DNA from: Devosia sp.
GTDB lineage: Bacteria > Pseudomonadota > Alphaproteobacteria > Rhizobiales > Devosiaceae
Direction: 5' to 3'
NCBI RefSeq assembly: GCF_028290625.1
Contig: NZ_JAQGJM010000019.1
Location: 103,466 to 167,465, forward strand
Length of the DNA stretch: 64,000 nt
Made by a program: the position numbers and the translations under genes. Below are positions 7,467-16,728 of this stretch, piece after piece; position 1 is the first letter of the stretch; each line of letters starts with the position of its first letter. The notes under the pieces are model-generated. The model did no database searches. It was not told the DNA's origin and worked only from the letters and a program-made list of their open reading frames with translations.

Positions 7467-8759
7467 ATGATTTCCAACCGTCTCGCCGCCTTCCTCGCGG
7501 CTCGCGGCATCCATTATGGCTGGGTCGCCGCCGGCACCACCTTCCTCGTCATGCTCGCCACTGCCGCCGCCATGGGTTCGGCCGGCGTGCTGATCGAGCC
7601 GCTGCAAAAGGAGTTCGGCTGGAGCACCGCGGAAATCTCCACCGCCTTCGCCATTCGCCTTGTGCTGTTCGGCCTGCTCGGACCCTTCGCCGCCGCCTTC
7701 ATGAACCGCTTCGGCGTTCGCGCCGTCGTTGCCACAGCGCTGTTGTTCATCTCGGGCGGCATTCTGGCCTCCTTCGTCATGACCCAGGTCTGGCAGCTCG
7801 TCCTGCTCTGGGGCGTCGTGGTCGGTGTCGGCACCGGCATGACCGCGCTGGTGCTGGGCGCCACCGTCGCCGCCCGCTGGTTCGACAAGCGGCGCGGCCT
7901 CGTCGTCGGCATGATGACCGCCAGCAATGCCACCGGCCAGCTTATCTTCCTGCCCCTGATCGCGGCGCTCACCGAACAGATCGGCTGGCGAACTGCCCTC
8001 ACGCTTGTTGTCGGCATCCTGCTGGTCGCCATGCTTGCGGTCCTCGTTCTGATGCGTGACCGCCCCGCCGATCTGGGACTCACCCCTTATGGCGGCACCG
8101 CCATCGTCGCGGCCCCACCGCGCGGCAGCATGCTGTCACTTCTCACCTCGCCGATCGCCGCCTTGCGCGACGCCGCTAAGACCTCGGTGTTCTGGGTGCT
8201 GTTCCTTACCTTCTTCGTCTGCGGCTTTTCCACCAATGGCCTGATCCAGACCCACTGGATTTCCATCTGCGGCGATTTCGGCATTGCGGCAGTAGGTGCC
8301 GCCGGCATTCTCGCCGTCATCGGCATATTTGACTTCGCCGGCACCATCAGCGCCGGCTGGCTCTCCGACCGTTTCGACAATCGCTGGCTGCTGTTCTGGT
8401 TCTACTTCCTGCGCGGTCTGTCGCTGCTTTACCTGCCATTCAGCGGGTTCTCGCTAGAAGCGCTGGCGCTGTTTGGTGTCTTCTACGGCCTCGATTGGGT
8501 CGCGACCGTCCCGCCCACAGTCAAGCTGGCCGCCGAGCGCTTCGGCCCCGAAAAGGCCGGTCTGGTGTTTGGCTGGGTCTTTGCCGGCCATCAGCTCGGA
8601 GCCGCCAGCTCTGCCTTCTTTGCCGGCGCGTCCCGCACCCAGTTCGATAGCTACATGCCCGCCGTCTTCATCGCCGGCGCCCTCTGCGTCATCGCGTCCC
8701 TGCTGATCCTGACCGTCGAGCGTCCAGCTTCGTTCAAGGCAAGGCTCCAGACGGCCTGA
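7467..8759 (+). CDS. MFS transporter (OFA/monocarboxylate-like)
   Basis: 430 residues from the ATG at 7467, preceded by AGGA; in-frame ATGs at 7449 and 7458 are alternatives. Twelve hydrophobic segments are expected. Helix 1 carries Gly-Ile-His-Tyr-Gly-Trp-Val, a feature of the OFA and monocarboxylate-type MFS branch, and the loop 2-3 motif (Asn-Arg-Phe-Gly-Val-Arg) and Trp-Phe-Asp-Lys-Arg-Arg-Gly are typical of the superfamily. It probably moves an organic anion across the inner membrane. It follows the MarR gene and has that regulator's operator in its leader, so it should respond to the same ligand, possibly its substrate. Confidence 0.87.
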   Translation: MISNRLAAFLAARGIHYGWVAAGTTFLVMLATAAAMGSAGVLIEPLQKEFGWSTAEISTAFAIRLVLFGLLGPFAAAFMNRFGVRAVVATALLFISGGILASFVMTQVWQLVLLWGVVVGVGTGMTALVLGATVAARWFDKRRGLVVGMMTASNATGQLIFLPLIAALTEQIGWRTALTLVVGILLVAMLAVLVLMRDRPADLGLTPYGGTAIVAAPPRGSMLSLLTSPIAALRDAAKTSVFWVLFLTFFVCGFSTNGLIQTHWISICGDFGIAAVGAAGILAVIGIFDFAGTISAGWLSDRFDNRWLLFWFYFLRGLSLLYLPFSGFSLEALALFGVFYGLDWVATVPPTVKLAAERFGPEKAGLVFGWVFAGHQLGAASSAFFAGASRTQFDSYMPAVFIAGALCVIASLLILTVERPASFKARLQTA

Positions 8760-8777
8760 CGCAAGCACTCGTTAACC

Positions 8778-8844
8778 CCTGTGGCAGCTTGGCGGGAGGA
8801 GTTCACCTTCCGCTAAGCTCCGTAGGGGAGATTGCTGCCACAGG
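8778..8844 (+). promoter_or_regulatory. Long inverted repeat in the leader of the diguanylate cyclase gene
   Basis: CCTGTGGCAGC at 8778-8788 is perfectly complementary to GCTGCCACAGG at 8834-8844, with 45 bases between. The repeat ends 12 bases before the ATG at 8857 and would bury the region just upstream of the start in a long-range stem if transcribed. It does not match the c-di-GMP riboswitch consensus that I know. Confidence 0.5.
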
Positions 8845-8856
8845 CGGGGGCATGGC

Positions 8857-10350
8857 ATGAGCACGACTAAAGCGTCGAAGTGGCAGTTTTCTCACAAGGT
8901 CATGCTGCCGGTGGTGCTGGCCATTACCATCACCGTGGTGGCTGTCGCAGGCTTTGTGGTTTGGTCGACGGCCCGAACCGACGATCATGCCCTGACGCGT
9001 GAAACGGCGCTGGTCGCCAACGCGCTGGCCGATCAGTTGAAGGCCATGCCCACCATCCAGGTGGATTACGCGGTGTGGGACGAAGCGCTCACCGCCGTGG
9101 CGGAGGGCGACACTGCTTGGCTGGACGAAAATATCGGCGGCGCGGTCTATACGGCCTATGGGCAGCAGCGCAGCTACGTTCTCAATTCCAAATTGCGTCC
9201 GGTCTATGCCATGCGCGACGGCGGCAAAGTGCCCGCCAAGGCCTTCGAGCCGGTACGCGCCGTCGTCATGCCGCTGATCGACAAGCTCCGCTCGCTGGAC
9301 GGCATCGCCGCGACATCGGCCTATAATAACAGCGTAAACGGCACCGCGCCGTCCGCCACGGACGTGGCCCTGCTCGATGGCCACCCGGCCATGATCAGCG
9401 TCATGCCCATGCTGTCCTACTCCGGCGACATGACCGAGGAGGCCGGCAATGAGCCGATCCTGGTTTCGGGCATGTTGCTGGAAGACGATTTGGCCACCCA
9501 GCTCAAGAACCAATACCTGTTCAACGGCGCCCACTTTGCGCTCACCGCCGACGTGACGGGAGGGGAGGCCGCATACCCGCTTCGCAACAATGCCGGCGAC
9601 ACCATCGCCTGGTTCAAGTGGCAGCCCGATCGGCCGGGCGCCCGCATCCTGCAGGATACGCTGCCCGCTCTGCTCGGCGCCTTCGTTGTAGCCGGCATCA
9701 TCATCGCGCTGCTGCTGCGCAATCTCCAGCGCGCCTCCACCCAATTGCAAACCGAGCGCGCCGAAGCCCAGCATCGCGCCCTGCACGATCCGCTGACGGG
9801 CCTCGGCAATCGTGCGCTGTTCCGCGATCGCCTGCACCAGGCCGTCAGCGCCATGCAACGCGGCGAGCCGCAATTGGCGCTGCTGGCGCTCGATCTCGAT
9901 CGCTTCAAGCAGGTCAACGACACCCTTGGCCACGAAGCCGGCGACGAATTGCTGCGTCAGGTTGCCGGCCGCATCGCCAGCATGTTGCGGCCCACCGATA
10001 CCCTGGTGCGCCTCGGCGGCGATGAGTTCGCCATCATCCAGACCGGCATCTCCACCCATGCGGATGCCGCCGACCTGGCCCAGCGCGTCATCGACTCCTT
10101 GCAGGCGCCGTTCCATCTCTCCGGCACCAGCGCCCAGATCGGCGTCAGCATCGGCATCGTGACGGCGCCGGACCTGGCCCAGACCGAACCCGAACTCGCC
10201 TCCCGCGCCGACGACGCGCTCTATCGCGCCAAGGCCAACGGCCGCAACTGCTTCAGCCTCTATGCCGTGCCGGCCAACGAACCGGCCCGGCTCGAACAGG
10301 AAATCCGCCAGGCCTTCAGTGTTCGCATTCGCAACGCCGATGCGGCCTGA
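8857..10350 (+). CDS. Membrane diguanylate cyclase with CHASE4 sensor domain
   Basis: 497 residues. A membrane helix (about 15-36) is followed by a periplasmic CHASE4 domain with its Val-Asp-Tyr-Ala-Val-Trp-Asp-Glu motif, a second helix (about 270-290) and a GGDEF domain. The active site is Gly-Gly-Asp-Glu-Phe at about 388-392, intact, and an RxxD inhibitory site (Arg-Pro-Thr-Asp) stands five residues before it. It should make cyclic di-GMP from two GTP in response to a periplasmic signal and be inhibited by its product. There is no EAL domain. The ATG lies behind GGCGGGGGC; the leader carries an 11-base inverted repeat. No obvious partner genes nearby. Confidence 0.93.
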   Translation: MSTTKASKWQFSHKVMLPVVLAITITVVAVAGFVVWSTARTDDHALTRETALVANALADQLKAMPTIQVDYAVWDEALTAVAEGDTAWLDENIGGAVYTAYGQQRSYVLNSKLRPVYAMRDGGKVPAKAFEPVRAVVMPLIDKLRSLDGIAATSAYNNSVNGTAPSATDVALLDGHPAMISVMPMLSYSGDMTEEAGNEPILVSGMLLEDDLATQLKNQYLFNGAHFALTADVTGGEAAYPLRNNAGDTIAWFKWQPDRPGARILQDTLPALLGAFVVAGIIIALLLRNLQRASTQLQTERAEAQHRALHDPLTGLGNRALFRDRLHQAVSAMQRGEPQLALLALDLDRFKQVNDTLGHEAGDELLRQVAGRIASMLRPTDTLVRLGGDEFAIIQTGISTHADAADLAQRVIDSLQAPFHLSGTSAQIGVSIGIVTAPDLAQTEPELASRADDALYRAKANGRNCFSLYAVPANEPARLEQEIRQAFSVRIRNADAA

Positions 10351-10359
10351 CTATTGATT

Positions 10360-11373
10360 TCACGACGTTCGTTCGAGCAGGCTTTCGCCGCAGTCGGTGA
10401 CGGTGACTGTCCCCGGTCGCGGTGAAAAGCCCAGGACGCGCCGCGCCTTGTCTGAGCTGAGGCGGAACTTCCGGCCAATCAGCGGCGCCAGTGTCCGCAC
10501 GCTTGGCAGGAATGGCAGCAGTAGCCGGACCACAAGGGTCGGCAATTGGCGGGTCGGCGTTTTGCTGCCAAGGCTGCCGAGATTGGTGCGCAGTGTACTG
10601 GCGATTTCGTCCATCCACATGAAGTCGCCGGCGGCGATGAAGCGCTCGCCAGCGGCCTCCGGCGAGGTCATGGCTCGAATGTGCAGGTCGGCGAGATCGC
10701 GCACGTCCACCACCCAGAATCCGAGCTTGGGCATGGCTCTTGGCCGCCCCTCCAGCAGGTCCTGCAAAATCTTGACCGATCCCAGATTCTCCGCGCTCAG
10801 GATCGGGCCGAAGACGGCGCCGGGCAGCACGGTGGTGAGTTCGGTCATGCCGCCGCTGGTCTTCATGAAGTCCCATGCCGCGCGCTCGGCGAGGATTTTC
10901 GATACCCGATAGGCGTCGAACTGCGGATCGTCCGGGTCGGCCCAGATCGTCTCGTCGCTGATCCGGTCGGTGCTCAATGGCGGCCTTGCGGTGGCCGCCG
11001 CCGAGGTCATCACCACGCGTTTGATCCCGGCGCCGACTGCTGCCTTGAGCACTCGGATTGTGCCATCGCGCGCCGGCTCCACAAACGAGTTCCTATCGCC
11101 GGGAATGCCGCCGCCCAGTGGCGAGGCGACGTGCAACACGTAATCGCAACCCGCCATGGCTTCATCCCAGCCGGCGTCCCGCGTCAGGTCGGCAGCCACG
11201 AAGGATAGTCCGTCGGTATTGGCTCCTGCGGCAGCGATGGTCGCGCGCAAAGCCGGCGCTTTGGACAGGCTGCGCAGCGTCGTGCGCACCAGATAGCCGC
11301 GCTGCAGCAAATCCACGATGCACCAACCCGCGACAAATCCCGTGCCGCCAGTGACCAGAACGGTTTCAGGCAT
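10360..11373 (-). CDS. NAD(P)-dependent epimerase/reductase (dihydroflavonol 4-reductase-like SDR)
   Basis: 337 residues from the ATG at 11373, preceded by GGAGAG. An extended SDR: the Rossmann motif Gly-Gly-Thr-Gly-Phe-Val-Ala-Gly near the N-terminus, Val-Leu-His-Val-Ala-Ser-Pro, then the Ser-Ala-Ala and Tyr-Arg-Val-Ser-Lys catalytic residues. This pattern is that of aldehyde or ketone reductases related to dihydroflavonol reductase. Substrate unknown. It is divergent from the TetR gene at 11477 over a 103-base gap with an inverted pair of GGTGTA sites, so it is probably the regulator's target. Confidence 0.87.
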   Translation of the reverse strand: MPETVLVTGGTGFVAGWCIVDLLQRGYLVRTTLRSLSKAPALRATIAAAGANTDGLSFVAADLTRDAGWDEAMAGCDYVLHVASPLGGGIPGDRNSFVEPARDGTIRVLKAAVGAGIKRVVMTSAAATARPPLSTDRISDETIWADPDDPQFDAYRVSKILAERAAWDFMKTSGGMTELTTVLPGAVFGPILSAENLGSVKILQDLLEGRPRAMPKLGFWVVDVRDLADLHIRAMTSPEAAGERFIAAGDFMWMDEIASTLRTNLGSLGSKTPTRQLPTLVVRLLLPFLPSVRTLAPLIGRKFRLSSDKARRVLGFSPRPGTVTVTDCGESLLERTS

Positions 11374-11423
11374 TTGAGCTCTCCAGACCCTCACCAGAGG
11401 GTATCGTTGACCTTATATCTACA

Positions 11424-11458
11424 GGTGTATACCATGAGCGAAGCCATAAGTCTACACC
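11424..11458. promoter_or_regulatory. Candidate TetR operator region between reductase and regulator
   Basis: GGTGTATACC (11424-11433) faces AGTCTACACC (11449-11458): inverted GGTGTA arms with 23 bases between. Each is imperfect on its own. The location between divergent genes fits a TetR site, but the match is weak. Confidence 0.35.
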
Positions 11459-11476
11459 CATATACATGAGGCCCGA

Positions 11477-12061
11477 ATGGAAGAGCCAGCCCACCGACCG
11501 CGCAACGCGACCGCCACGCGCGCCGCGATCCTGGCATCGGCCCGAACCGCTTTCGTCCGCTCCGGCTATGAGGGCGCCGGCCTGCGCGAGATCGCCGAAG
11601 GCGCCGGCGTGACGGCGATGATGGTCAATCGCTATTTCGGCTCGAAAGAGGGGCTGTTTTCGCAGGTGCTGGCGGCGGCCAATGCCGATCCGATCATCGC
11701 CACCGAGGAAATCCTGCACGCGGCCGACCGGGATCGCCGCATCGCCGCGGCTTTGGTTCAGGTGACGACGCCCGAAGCTACCGCGCTGGATGGTTTTCTC
11801 ATCATGCTGCGATCGGTATCCAGCCTCGGGGCAGCGGCGATCGCGCGTGATGTCATTGAAAGCCAGCATCAGCGCAATGTCACCGCCGCGCTATCGGGTG
11901 CGTCCGCCGCTCAACGGGCGGCGTTGCTGATGTCATTGGTCGCCGGCGTGCAGATCATGCGCCAGGTCATCCAGCTCAAGGCGCTGACCGATGTGGAGCC
12001 GGAAGCGCTCGCCGACCTGCTGCAGCCGCTGATCAGCGCGCTGATGGACGAAAAAGCCTAG
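11477..12061 (+). CDS. TetR/AcrR-family transcriptional regulator
   Basis: 194 residues, ATG at 11477 after GAGG. The N-terminal helix-turn-helix reads Ala-Thr-Arg-Ala-Ala-Ile-Leu ... Gly-Leu-Arg-Glu-Ile-Ala-Glu-Gly-Ala-Gly-Val then Asn-Arg-Tyr-Phe-Gly-Ser-Lys-Glu, classic TetR. The C-terminal ligand domain shows no further clue. Divergent from the SDR reductase, which it likely represses. Its TAG stop shares a CTAG with the convergent moaB stop (12058-12061). Confidence 0.9.
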   Translation: MEEPAHRPRNATATRAAILASARTAFVRSGYEGAGLREIAEGAGVTAMMVNRYFGSKEGLFSQVLAAANADPIIATEEILHAADRDRRIAAALVQVTTPEATALDGFLIMLRSVSSLGAAAIARDVIESQHQRNVTAALSGASAAQRAALLMSLVAGVQIMRQVIQLKALTDVEPEALADLLQPLISALMDEKA

Positions 12062-12594
12062 CGCTCGTCCAGCCGCGGCATCAGCTCGACGAAGTTGCAG
12101 GGCTTGTGCCGGTAATCGAGCTGGTGGGTCAAAATGCCTTCCCAGGCATCGCGGCAGGCGCCGCGCGAGCCGGGCAGGGTGAACACGAACGTCGTGCCGA
12201 TCAGCCCCGCCGTCGCGCGGGACTGGATCGAGCTGGTGCCCACCGTGGTGCCCGAATACTGGTGGAACAGCACCGAAAACCCCTCCATCCGCTTGTCGAA
12301 CAACGGCTCGATGGCCTCGGGCGTGACGTCGCGCCCGGAAAAGCCGGTGCCGCCGGTGGTCAGGATCACATCGACTTTCGGATCGGCGACGAAATTCTGC
12401 ACTGCCGCGCGGATCAGTTGGATGTCATCGCGCACCACGACTCGCTCGGCACACTTGTGCCCATCGGCCTCGAGAAGCGATTTCAACAGCGCGCCGCCGG
12501 TATCTGTTTCCAGCGTCCGCGTGTCCGAAACGGCGATGACGGCGATGGTCAGCGGGACAAAGTTGCGGTCTTCAAACCGAGCTGACTTGAACAT
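12058..12594 (-). CDS. moaB: Molybdenum cofactor biosynthesis protein B
   Basis: 178 residues from the ATG at 12594, preceded by GGAGAAA. MoaB/MogA fold: Ile-Ala-Val-Ile-Ala-Val-Ser-Asp-Thr-Arg, Val-Asp-Val-Ile-Leu-Thr-Thr-Gly-Gly-Thr-Gly (molybdopterin-binding Thr-Gly-Gly-Thr-Gly), Arg-Asp-Val-Thr-Pro-Glu-Ala, and Leu-Pro-Gly-Ser. It adenylylates molybdopterin or serves a related step in molybdenum cofactor assembly in the cytoplasm. Its start lies inside the 3' end of the MFS gene (23-base overlap), so the two are co-transcribed and probably translationally coupled. No other mo genes are in the window. Confidence 0.93.
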   Translation of the reverse strand: MFKSARFEDRNFVPLTIAVIAVSDTRTLETDTGGALLKSLLEADGHKCAERVVVRDDIQLIRAAVQNFVADPKVDVILTTGGTGFSGRDVTPEAIEPLFDKRMEGFSVLFHQYSGTTVGTSSIQSRATAGLIGTTFVFTLPGSRGACRDAWEGILTHQLDYRHKPCNFVELMPRLDER

Positions 12595-13873
12595 CGCTTT
12601 TCTCCGCTTCTTCGCTTTCCGCATCGTTTGGCGGAATGTCATCACTATCAGCGCGCGGGTCGAGCGCAACCGATTCCGGGGTCACCTGCTTGTCATTGCC
12701 CATCGGCTGGAACGGCGCGCGACCAGCCGCTGCCGGGGCGCTGCGCACCCGCATGCGCAGGAACGCCGTGACCGCCAAAGCGCCATGGAAAGCCGCCGTG
12801 ACGATGAACAACCCCACCGGCGCAAACGCGCCCATGATGAACGACGCCACTGCCGGACCGATCGCCAGCCCTACGCCCAGGATCAGCAGCATGCCGCCGG
12901 CGATCTTGGCGAATTCCCCGTCCTTGGCAAAGTCGTTGGCGTGCGCCACCGCCACCGCATAGATCGGGTTGGCACAGAAGCCGTAGAGCGCGAACAGCAC
13001 ATACATCATCCAGCCTGCGGAGGGATTGATGATGACGGTCAGCCCGCCGATCACCGCCGCCGACCCCGAAAGGCCGATCAGCACGATGCGCCGGTCGATC
13101 CGGTCGCTCAGCCGCCCGAAGGGGATTTGCGCCACAGCGCCCAGAATAGCCGCCAATGCAAACAGGAAAGCGATGCCGCTGGCATCCAGCCCCTGCTCAT
13201 AGCCATAAACCGGCGCCAGCGTGCCGAACGAGCCATTGGCCATGCCCACCGAAAAGGCCGCAATCGCCGCGACCGGCGAGGTCTTGTAGAGGAGCCGCAC
13301 ATCGAGCCGGGCCGAGGCGAGCGGGCGCGGCTGCGGGCTCGAGGTCAGCGCTGTGGGCAGCACGGCGCAGATAAAGCTGATGGCGCCGAGCACGAAGGGG
13401 ATATAGCCGGCGGTGCCGGTCATCGACATGGCGATCTGCCCCAGCGTCGAGGCCGCCATGTTGATGGTGACGTAGATCGAGAACACCGTGCCGCGGCTCT
13501 TGTTGTCGGCCACCTCGTTGAGCCAGCTTTCCACGATCATCGCCGCGCCGGCAAAGCAGAAGCCCGAGAGCGCGCGCAGCACGATCCAGCTCCAGTCGTG
13601 AATCATCATCAGGTTGAGCAGGATGGTGACCGTGCCGATGGCCGCCATCACCGAAAATGCGCGGATATGGCCGACTTTGCGCACGATCAGCGGCACGCTG
13701 ATCGAGCCGGCGACGAAGCCGACCGACCAGCCGGTGCCGATCAGGCCCAGCGACAGCAGCGAAAACCCTTCCTCGGCTCCGCGCACCGAGAGCAGCAGTC
13801 CCTGTAGCCCACCGCCGAACATCAGCAGGGCGGATCCCAGGAACAGGGCATAAATCTTGATTACGGAGGACAT
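12572..13873 (-). CDS. MFS transporter (12-helix, YcaD-like)
   Basis: 433 residues from the ATG at 13873. Twelve hydrophobic segments with Gly-Arg-Leu-Ser-Asp-Arg-Ile-Asp-Arg-Arg in the central loop (the superfamily motif) and Glu-Ser-Trp-Leu-Asn in helix 5, as in YcaD-type sugar or drug transporters. The last 40 or so residues are an acidic, probably disordered cytoplasmic tail, and their codons overlap the start of moaB by 23 bases. Substrate unknown; operon with moaB hints at nothing specific because MFS carriers are not part of the known molybdenum pathway. Confidence 0.85.
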   Translation of the reverse strand: MSSVIKIYALFLGSALLMFGGGLQGLLLSVRGAEEGFSLLSLGLIGTGWSVGFVAGSISVPLIVRKVGHIRAFSVMAAIGTVTILLNLMMIHDWSWIVLRALSGFCFAGAAMIVESWLNEVADNKSRGTVFSIYVTINMAASTLGQIAMSMTGTAGYIPFVLGAISFICAVLPTALTSSPQPRPLASARLDVRLLYKTSPVAAIAAFSVGMANGSFGTLAPVYGYEQGLDASGIAFLFALAAILGAVAQIPFGRLSDRIDRRIVLIGLSGSAAVIGGLTVIINPSAGWMMYVLFALYGFCANPIYAVAVAHANDFAKDGEFAKIAGGMLLILGVGLAIGPAVASFIMGAFAPVGLFIVTAAFHGALAVTAFLRMRVRSAPAAAGRAPFQPMGNDKQVTPESVALDPRADSDDIPPNDAESEEAEKSDVQVSSV

Positions 13874-14010
13874 GGACGCTTCCGGCTGGGATTTGAAATC
13901 ATCACGCAATGGTGACCATACCCCGGTGTCATTGTTTCGCACGGCAAAAGTGCGGCGGGACGCAAATTTGTTTTGGGCGCCTAGCGTGGGGGACGAAGCC
14001 GGCCAGCTAG

Positions 14011-14838
14011 CTACCCAATCCCCAACGCATCCAGCTTCATCCGCAAACTCAGCATGTCCCGCCAGGCCTGCTGCTTCGCCGCCGGATTGCGCAACAAATA
14101 CGCCGGATGCAGCGTCGGCATCGCCTCGACGCCATGGCGGCCAACCGTCAGCTCGCTCCAGCGCCCGCGCATCTTGAGAATGCCGATACTGGTGTTGAAC
14201 ACCGTCTGCATGGCCGGACCACCCAGCGTCAGGATCACCTTGGGGGCCACCAGTTCCACCTGCCGGTGCAGGAAGGGCAGGCAGATCGCCAGCTCCTCGG
14301 GCGTCGGCGTACGATTACCCGGCGGCCGCCAAGGCACTGTATTGGCGATATAAACCTTGGTGCGGTCCAGCCCGATGGCGCCCAGCATCCGGTCCAGCAA
14401 TTGTCCCGATTTGCCGACGAACGGCTTGCCCTGCCGGTCCTCTTCGGCCCCCGGCGCTTCGCCAATCAACATGATTTGCGCGTCCGGATTGCCGTCGGCG
14501 AAACACAATTGCGTGGCGCGCAGTTTCAGGCCGCACCCGTCATAGTCGCGCACGATGGCTTCGAGTTCGGCCAGGTTTTGTGCCGTTGCGGCGAGCCCGC
14601 GCGCTTCGCCCGGATCGGTGGCGAAAGCGGCGGCCGCAGCGGGCGCCGCCTCGGCCAGCCCCTGTGCCATGGGCCGCGATTCTGTCGCTGGTACAGCCAC
14701 TTCGGCGGGTCGTGCCGGGGGACGTTGGGCGAACCGGTTGACCGGCTCCTCGCCCACCGCCACGTCCACTCCGGCAGCCCGATACCAGTCGAGCACCGAC
14801 AGCAATTCGCTGGGATTGAGCGGTCGATCTTGAGCCAT
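14011..14838 (-). CDS. Uracil-DNA glycosylase, family 4 type, with altered Fe-S ligand
   Basis: 275 residues from the ATG at 14838 (weak ribosome site). The family 4 core is clear: Gly-Glu-Ala-Pro-Gly-Ala-Glu-Glu-Asp, the Gly-Lys-Ser-Gly-Gln-Leu-Leu-Asp-Arg loop, Arg-Pro-Pro-Gly-Asn-Arg-Thr-Pro and a final Leu-His-Pro-Ala-Tyr-Leu-Leu-Arg. It should excise uracil from DNA. Family 4 enzymes hold a 4Fe-4S cluster by four cysteines; here Trp stands where the third normally precedes Arg-Pro-Pro, and the first two are 10 residues apart rather than 3. The N-terminal 100 residues are Ala/Pro-rich and variable. Divergent from the TPR gene. Confidence 0.88.
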   Translation of the reverse strand: MAQDRPLNPSELLSVLDWYRAAGVDVAVGEEPVNRFAQRPPARPAEVAVPATESRPMAQGLAEAAPAAAAAFATDPGEARGLAATAQNLAELEAIVRDYDGCGLKLRATQLCFADGNPDAQIMLIGEAPGAEEDRQGKPFVGKSGQLLDRMLGAIGLDRTKVYIANTVPWRPPGNRTPTPEELAICLPFLHRQVELVAPKVILTLGGPAMQTVFNTSIGILKMRGRWSELTVGRHGVEAMPTLHPAYLLRNPAAKQQAWRDMLSLRMKLDALGIG

Positions 14839-15002
14839 GGGCCGACTTATGTCACAGCACTGGACGGCCTGCCAGATGCGGCGGGCTGCCGCAACAGCAC
14901 AATGTGACTGCCTGCACGATGCGCCGAGCTTGCGCGACAGCCGCAAAATCGACACTGTTTGCGCGAAAACCGGCCTGCACCGGCCAAGGAGAACTGAGCC
15001 TC

Positions 15003-16724
15003 GTGACCAAGCTTTTCAACCGTCTCGCGCGCCCCGCCGTTCTGGCGCTGGCTCTGGGCAGTCTGGCAGCGCCCGTCCTGGCGCAGCAAAGCCCACTGCC
15101 GCAGCAGGCGATGAACATGCTCTCACTGCTCGGGCCCAGCGAGACCGGCAGTTATTTGGCGGGTCAGCAGGCCCTCAAGGAATTGCGCACCAAAGAGGCC
15201 GCAACCTATTTCATGGAGGCGGCGCAGGCCGATTGGGACAATCCGATCCTGGTCGAGCGCGCCTTTATCGGCTTTGCGGCCGATGGCCAGATCGGCCAGG
15301 CGGCCTCCACCGCCAAGCATCTGCTCGAACTCGATCCCCACAATGAACTCGCCGAGCTGGTCGTGGCCACCGAGGCGCTCAAGGAGCGTCGCTACCCGGC
15401 GGCCGAATCTACCCTGTCCGGCATCGGCCAGGACAGCTTCACCGCCATCACTGGCGGCATCCTGCGTGCCTGGGCCATGGTGGGCGACAACAAGGCCAAG
15501 GAAGCCGAAACCACGCTCGACAAGCTGGGGCAAGGCGGTCTTGAAGACTTCCTGCTGTTCCACCGCGCGCTGATGGCGGAGGCCGCCGGCGATACCGACA
15601 AGGCGATCGATCTCGCAGGCCAGGCCTTCGATGCCGAACCCAATGTCGCCCGCGTCGTCGAAGTCTATGCGCGCATCCTCGCCAATGCCGGCCATTTCGA
15701 CCAGGCCAAGGAAGCCATCGCCAAGTTCGAAGGCCAGGGCCTCAATCACCCCGTCGTCACCATCGTCAAGAACATGATCGATGCCGGCCAGAAGCCAGGC
15801 GTGTTCGCCTCCAGCGTACAGGTCGGCGCCGCGGAAGTGTACCACGGCATCGGCGTGGCCCTGTCGCGCGATGGCAGCATGGACCTGTCGATCGTGTTCC
15901 TGCGCCTCGCGCTCTACCTCGATCCGCAGGCCGACGTGATTTCGTTGGCGCTCGGCCAATTGCTGGATCAGGCCGGCCAGAACGAGGCCGCCAATGCGAT
16001 CTATGACGGCGTCCCCGCCACCTCGCCGATGAAGCCGACCGCTGTCGTGCGCATTGCGCAGAACTTGGACACCATGGGCGACCGCCCCGAAGCGCTGCGC
16101 CGCCTCGGCAATATCGTCGCCACCCGCCCCAATGACCTCGACGCCGTTTCGGTGATGGGCGATCTGCTGCGCTATGACGAGCAATATCCCGAGGCCGCAG
16201 ACGCCTATACCAAGGCCCTGGCGATCAGCGGCGGCGAAAGCCCGTCGGATTGGCGCTTCTACTATGTACGCGGCATCGCCTATGAGCGCGCCGGCGTCTG
16301 GCCCAAGGCCGAAGCCGATTTCCTCGAGGCGCTCAAGCTCAATCCCGACCAGCCGCAGGTGCTGAACTATCTCGGCTATAGCTGGATCGACAAGGACATG
16401 CACTTCGACGAGGCGCTGGAGATGATCCAGAAGGCCGTCGCCGCCGTGCCGCAGGATGGCTACATCGTCGATTCGCTGGGCTGGGCCTTCTACAAGCTCG
16501 GTCGCACCGACGAGGCGGTGACCACGCTCGAACAGGCCGTGCAATTGCTGCCTAACGATCCAGAGATCAACGACCATCTCGGCGATGCCTATTGGAAGGC
16601 CGGGCGCGAACTGGAAGCCAAGTTCCAGTGGAAGATTGCCGCCTCGGTCGACACCATCGGCAACGTCAAGGAACGCACCATTCCCAAGCTGGCCAATGGC
16701 CTGACAGCCAGCGCTGCGCCTTAA
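15003..16724 (+). CDS. Exported tetratricopeptide repeat protein
   Basis: 573 residues from the GTG at 15003, chosen because it begins a clean signal peptide (Met-Thr-Lys-Leu-Phe, then a hydrophobic core, cleavage after Val-Leu-Ala) and AAGGAG lies upstream. The mature part is almost entirely helical with at least six TPR-like units; the best are around 430-545, with Trp-Pro-Lys-Ala-Glu-Ala-Asp-Phe-Leu-Glu-Ala-Leu and Asn-Tyr-Leu-Gly-Tyr-Ser-Trp. It is probably a periplasmic or outer-membrane-attached scaffold. ispE starts 4 bases after its stop, an arrangement suggesting one operon. Exact partners unknown. Confidence 0.88.
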   Translation: MTKLFNRLARPAVLALALGSLAAPVLAQQSPLPQQAMNMLSLLGPSETGSYLAGQQALKELRTKEAATYFMEAAQADWDNPILVERAFIGFAADGQIGQAASTAKHLLELDPHNELAELVVATEALKERRYPAAESTLSGIGQDSFTAITGGILRAWAMVGDNKAKEAETTLDKLGQGGLEDFLLFHRALMAEAAGDTDKAIDLAGQAFDAEPNVARVVEVYARILANAGHFDQAKEAIAKFEGQGLNHPVVTIVKNMIDAGQKPGVFASSVQVGAAEVYHGIGVALSRDGSMDLSIVFLRLALYLDPQADVISLALGQLLDQAGQNEAANAIYDGVPATSPMKPTAVVRIAQNLDTMGDRPEALRRLGNIVATRPNDLDAVSVMGDLLRYDEQYPEAADAYTKALAISGGESPSDWRFYYVRGIAYERAGVWPKAEADFLEALKLNPDQPQVLNYLGYSWIDKDMHFDEALEMIQKAVAAVPQDGYIVDSLGWAFYKLGRTDEAVTTLEQAVQLLPNDPEINDHLGDAYWKAGRELEAKFQWKIAASVDTIGNVKERTIPKLANGLTASAAP

Positions 16725-16728
16725 CGGC

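Noticed and set aside
8760..8856. c-di-GMP riboswitch before the cyclase gene
   Set aside because: The conserved core and receptor segments of that class are missing; only the long inverted repeat is present.
8803..10116. A 437-codon open frame antisense to the diguanylate cyclase
   Set aside because: Mirror frame of a clear CHASE4-GGDEF gene.
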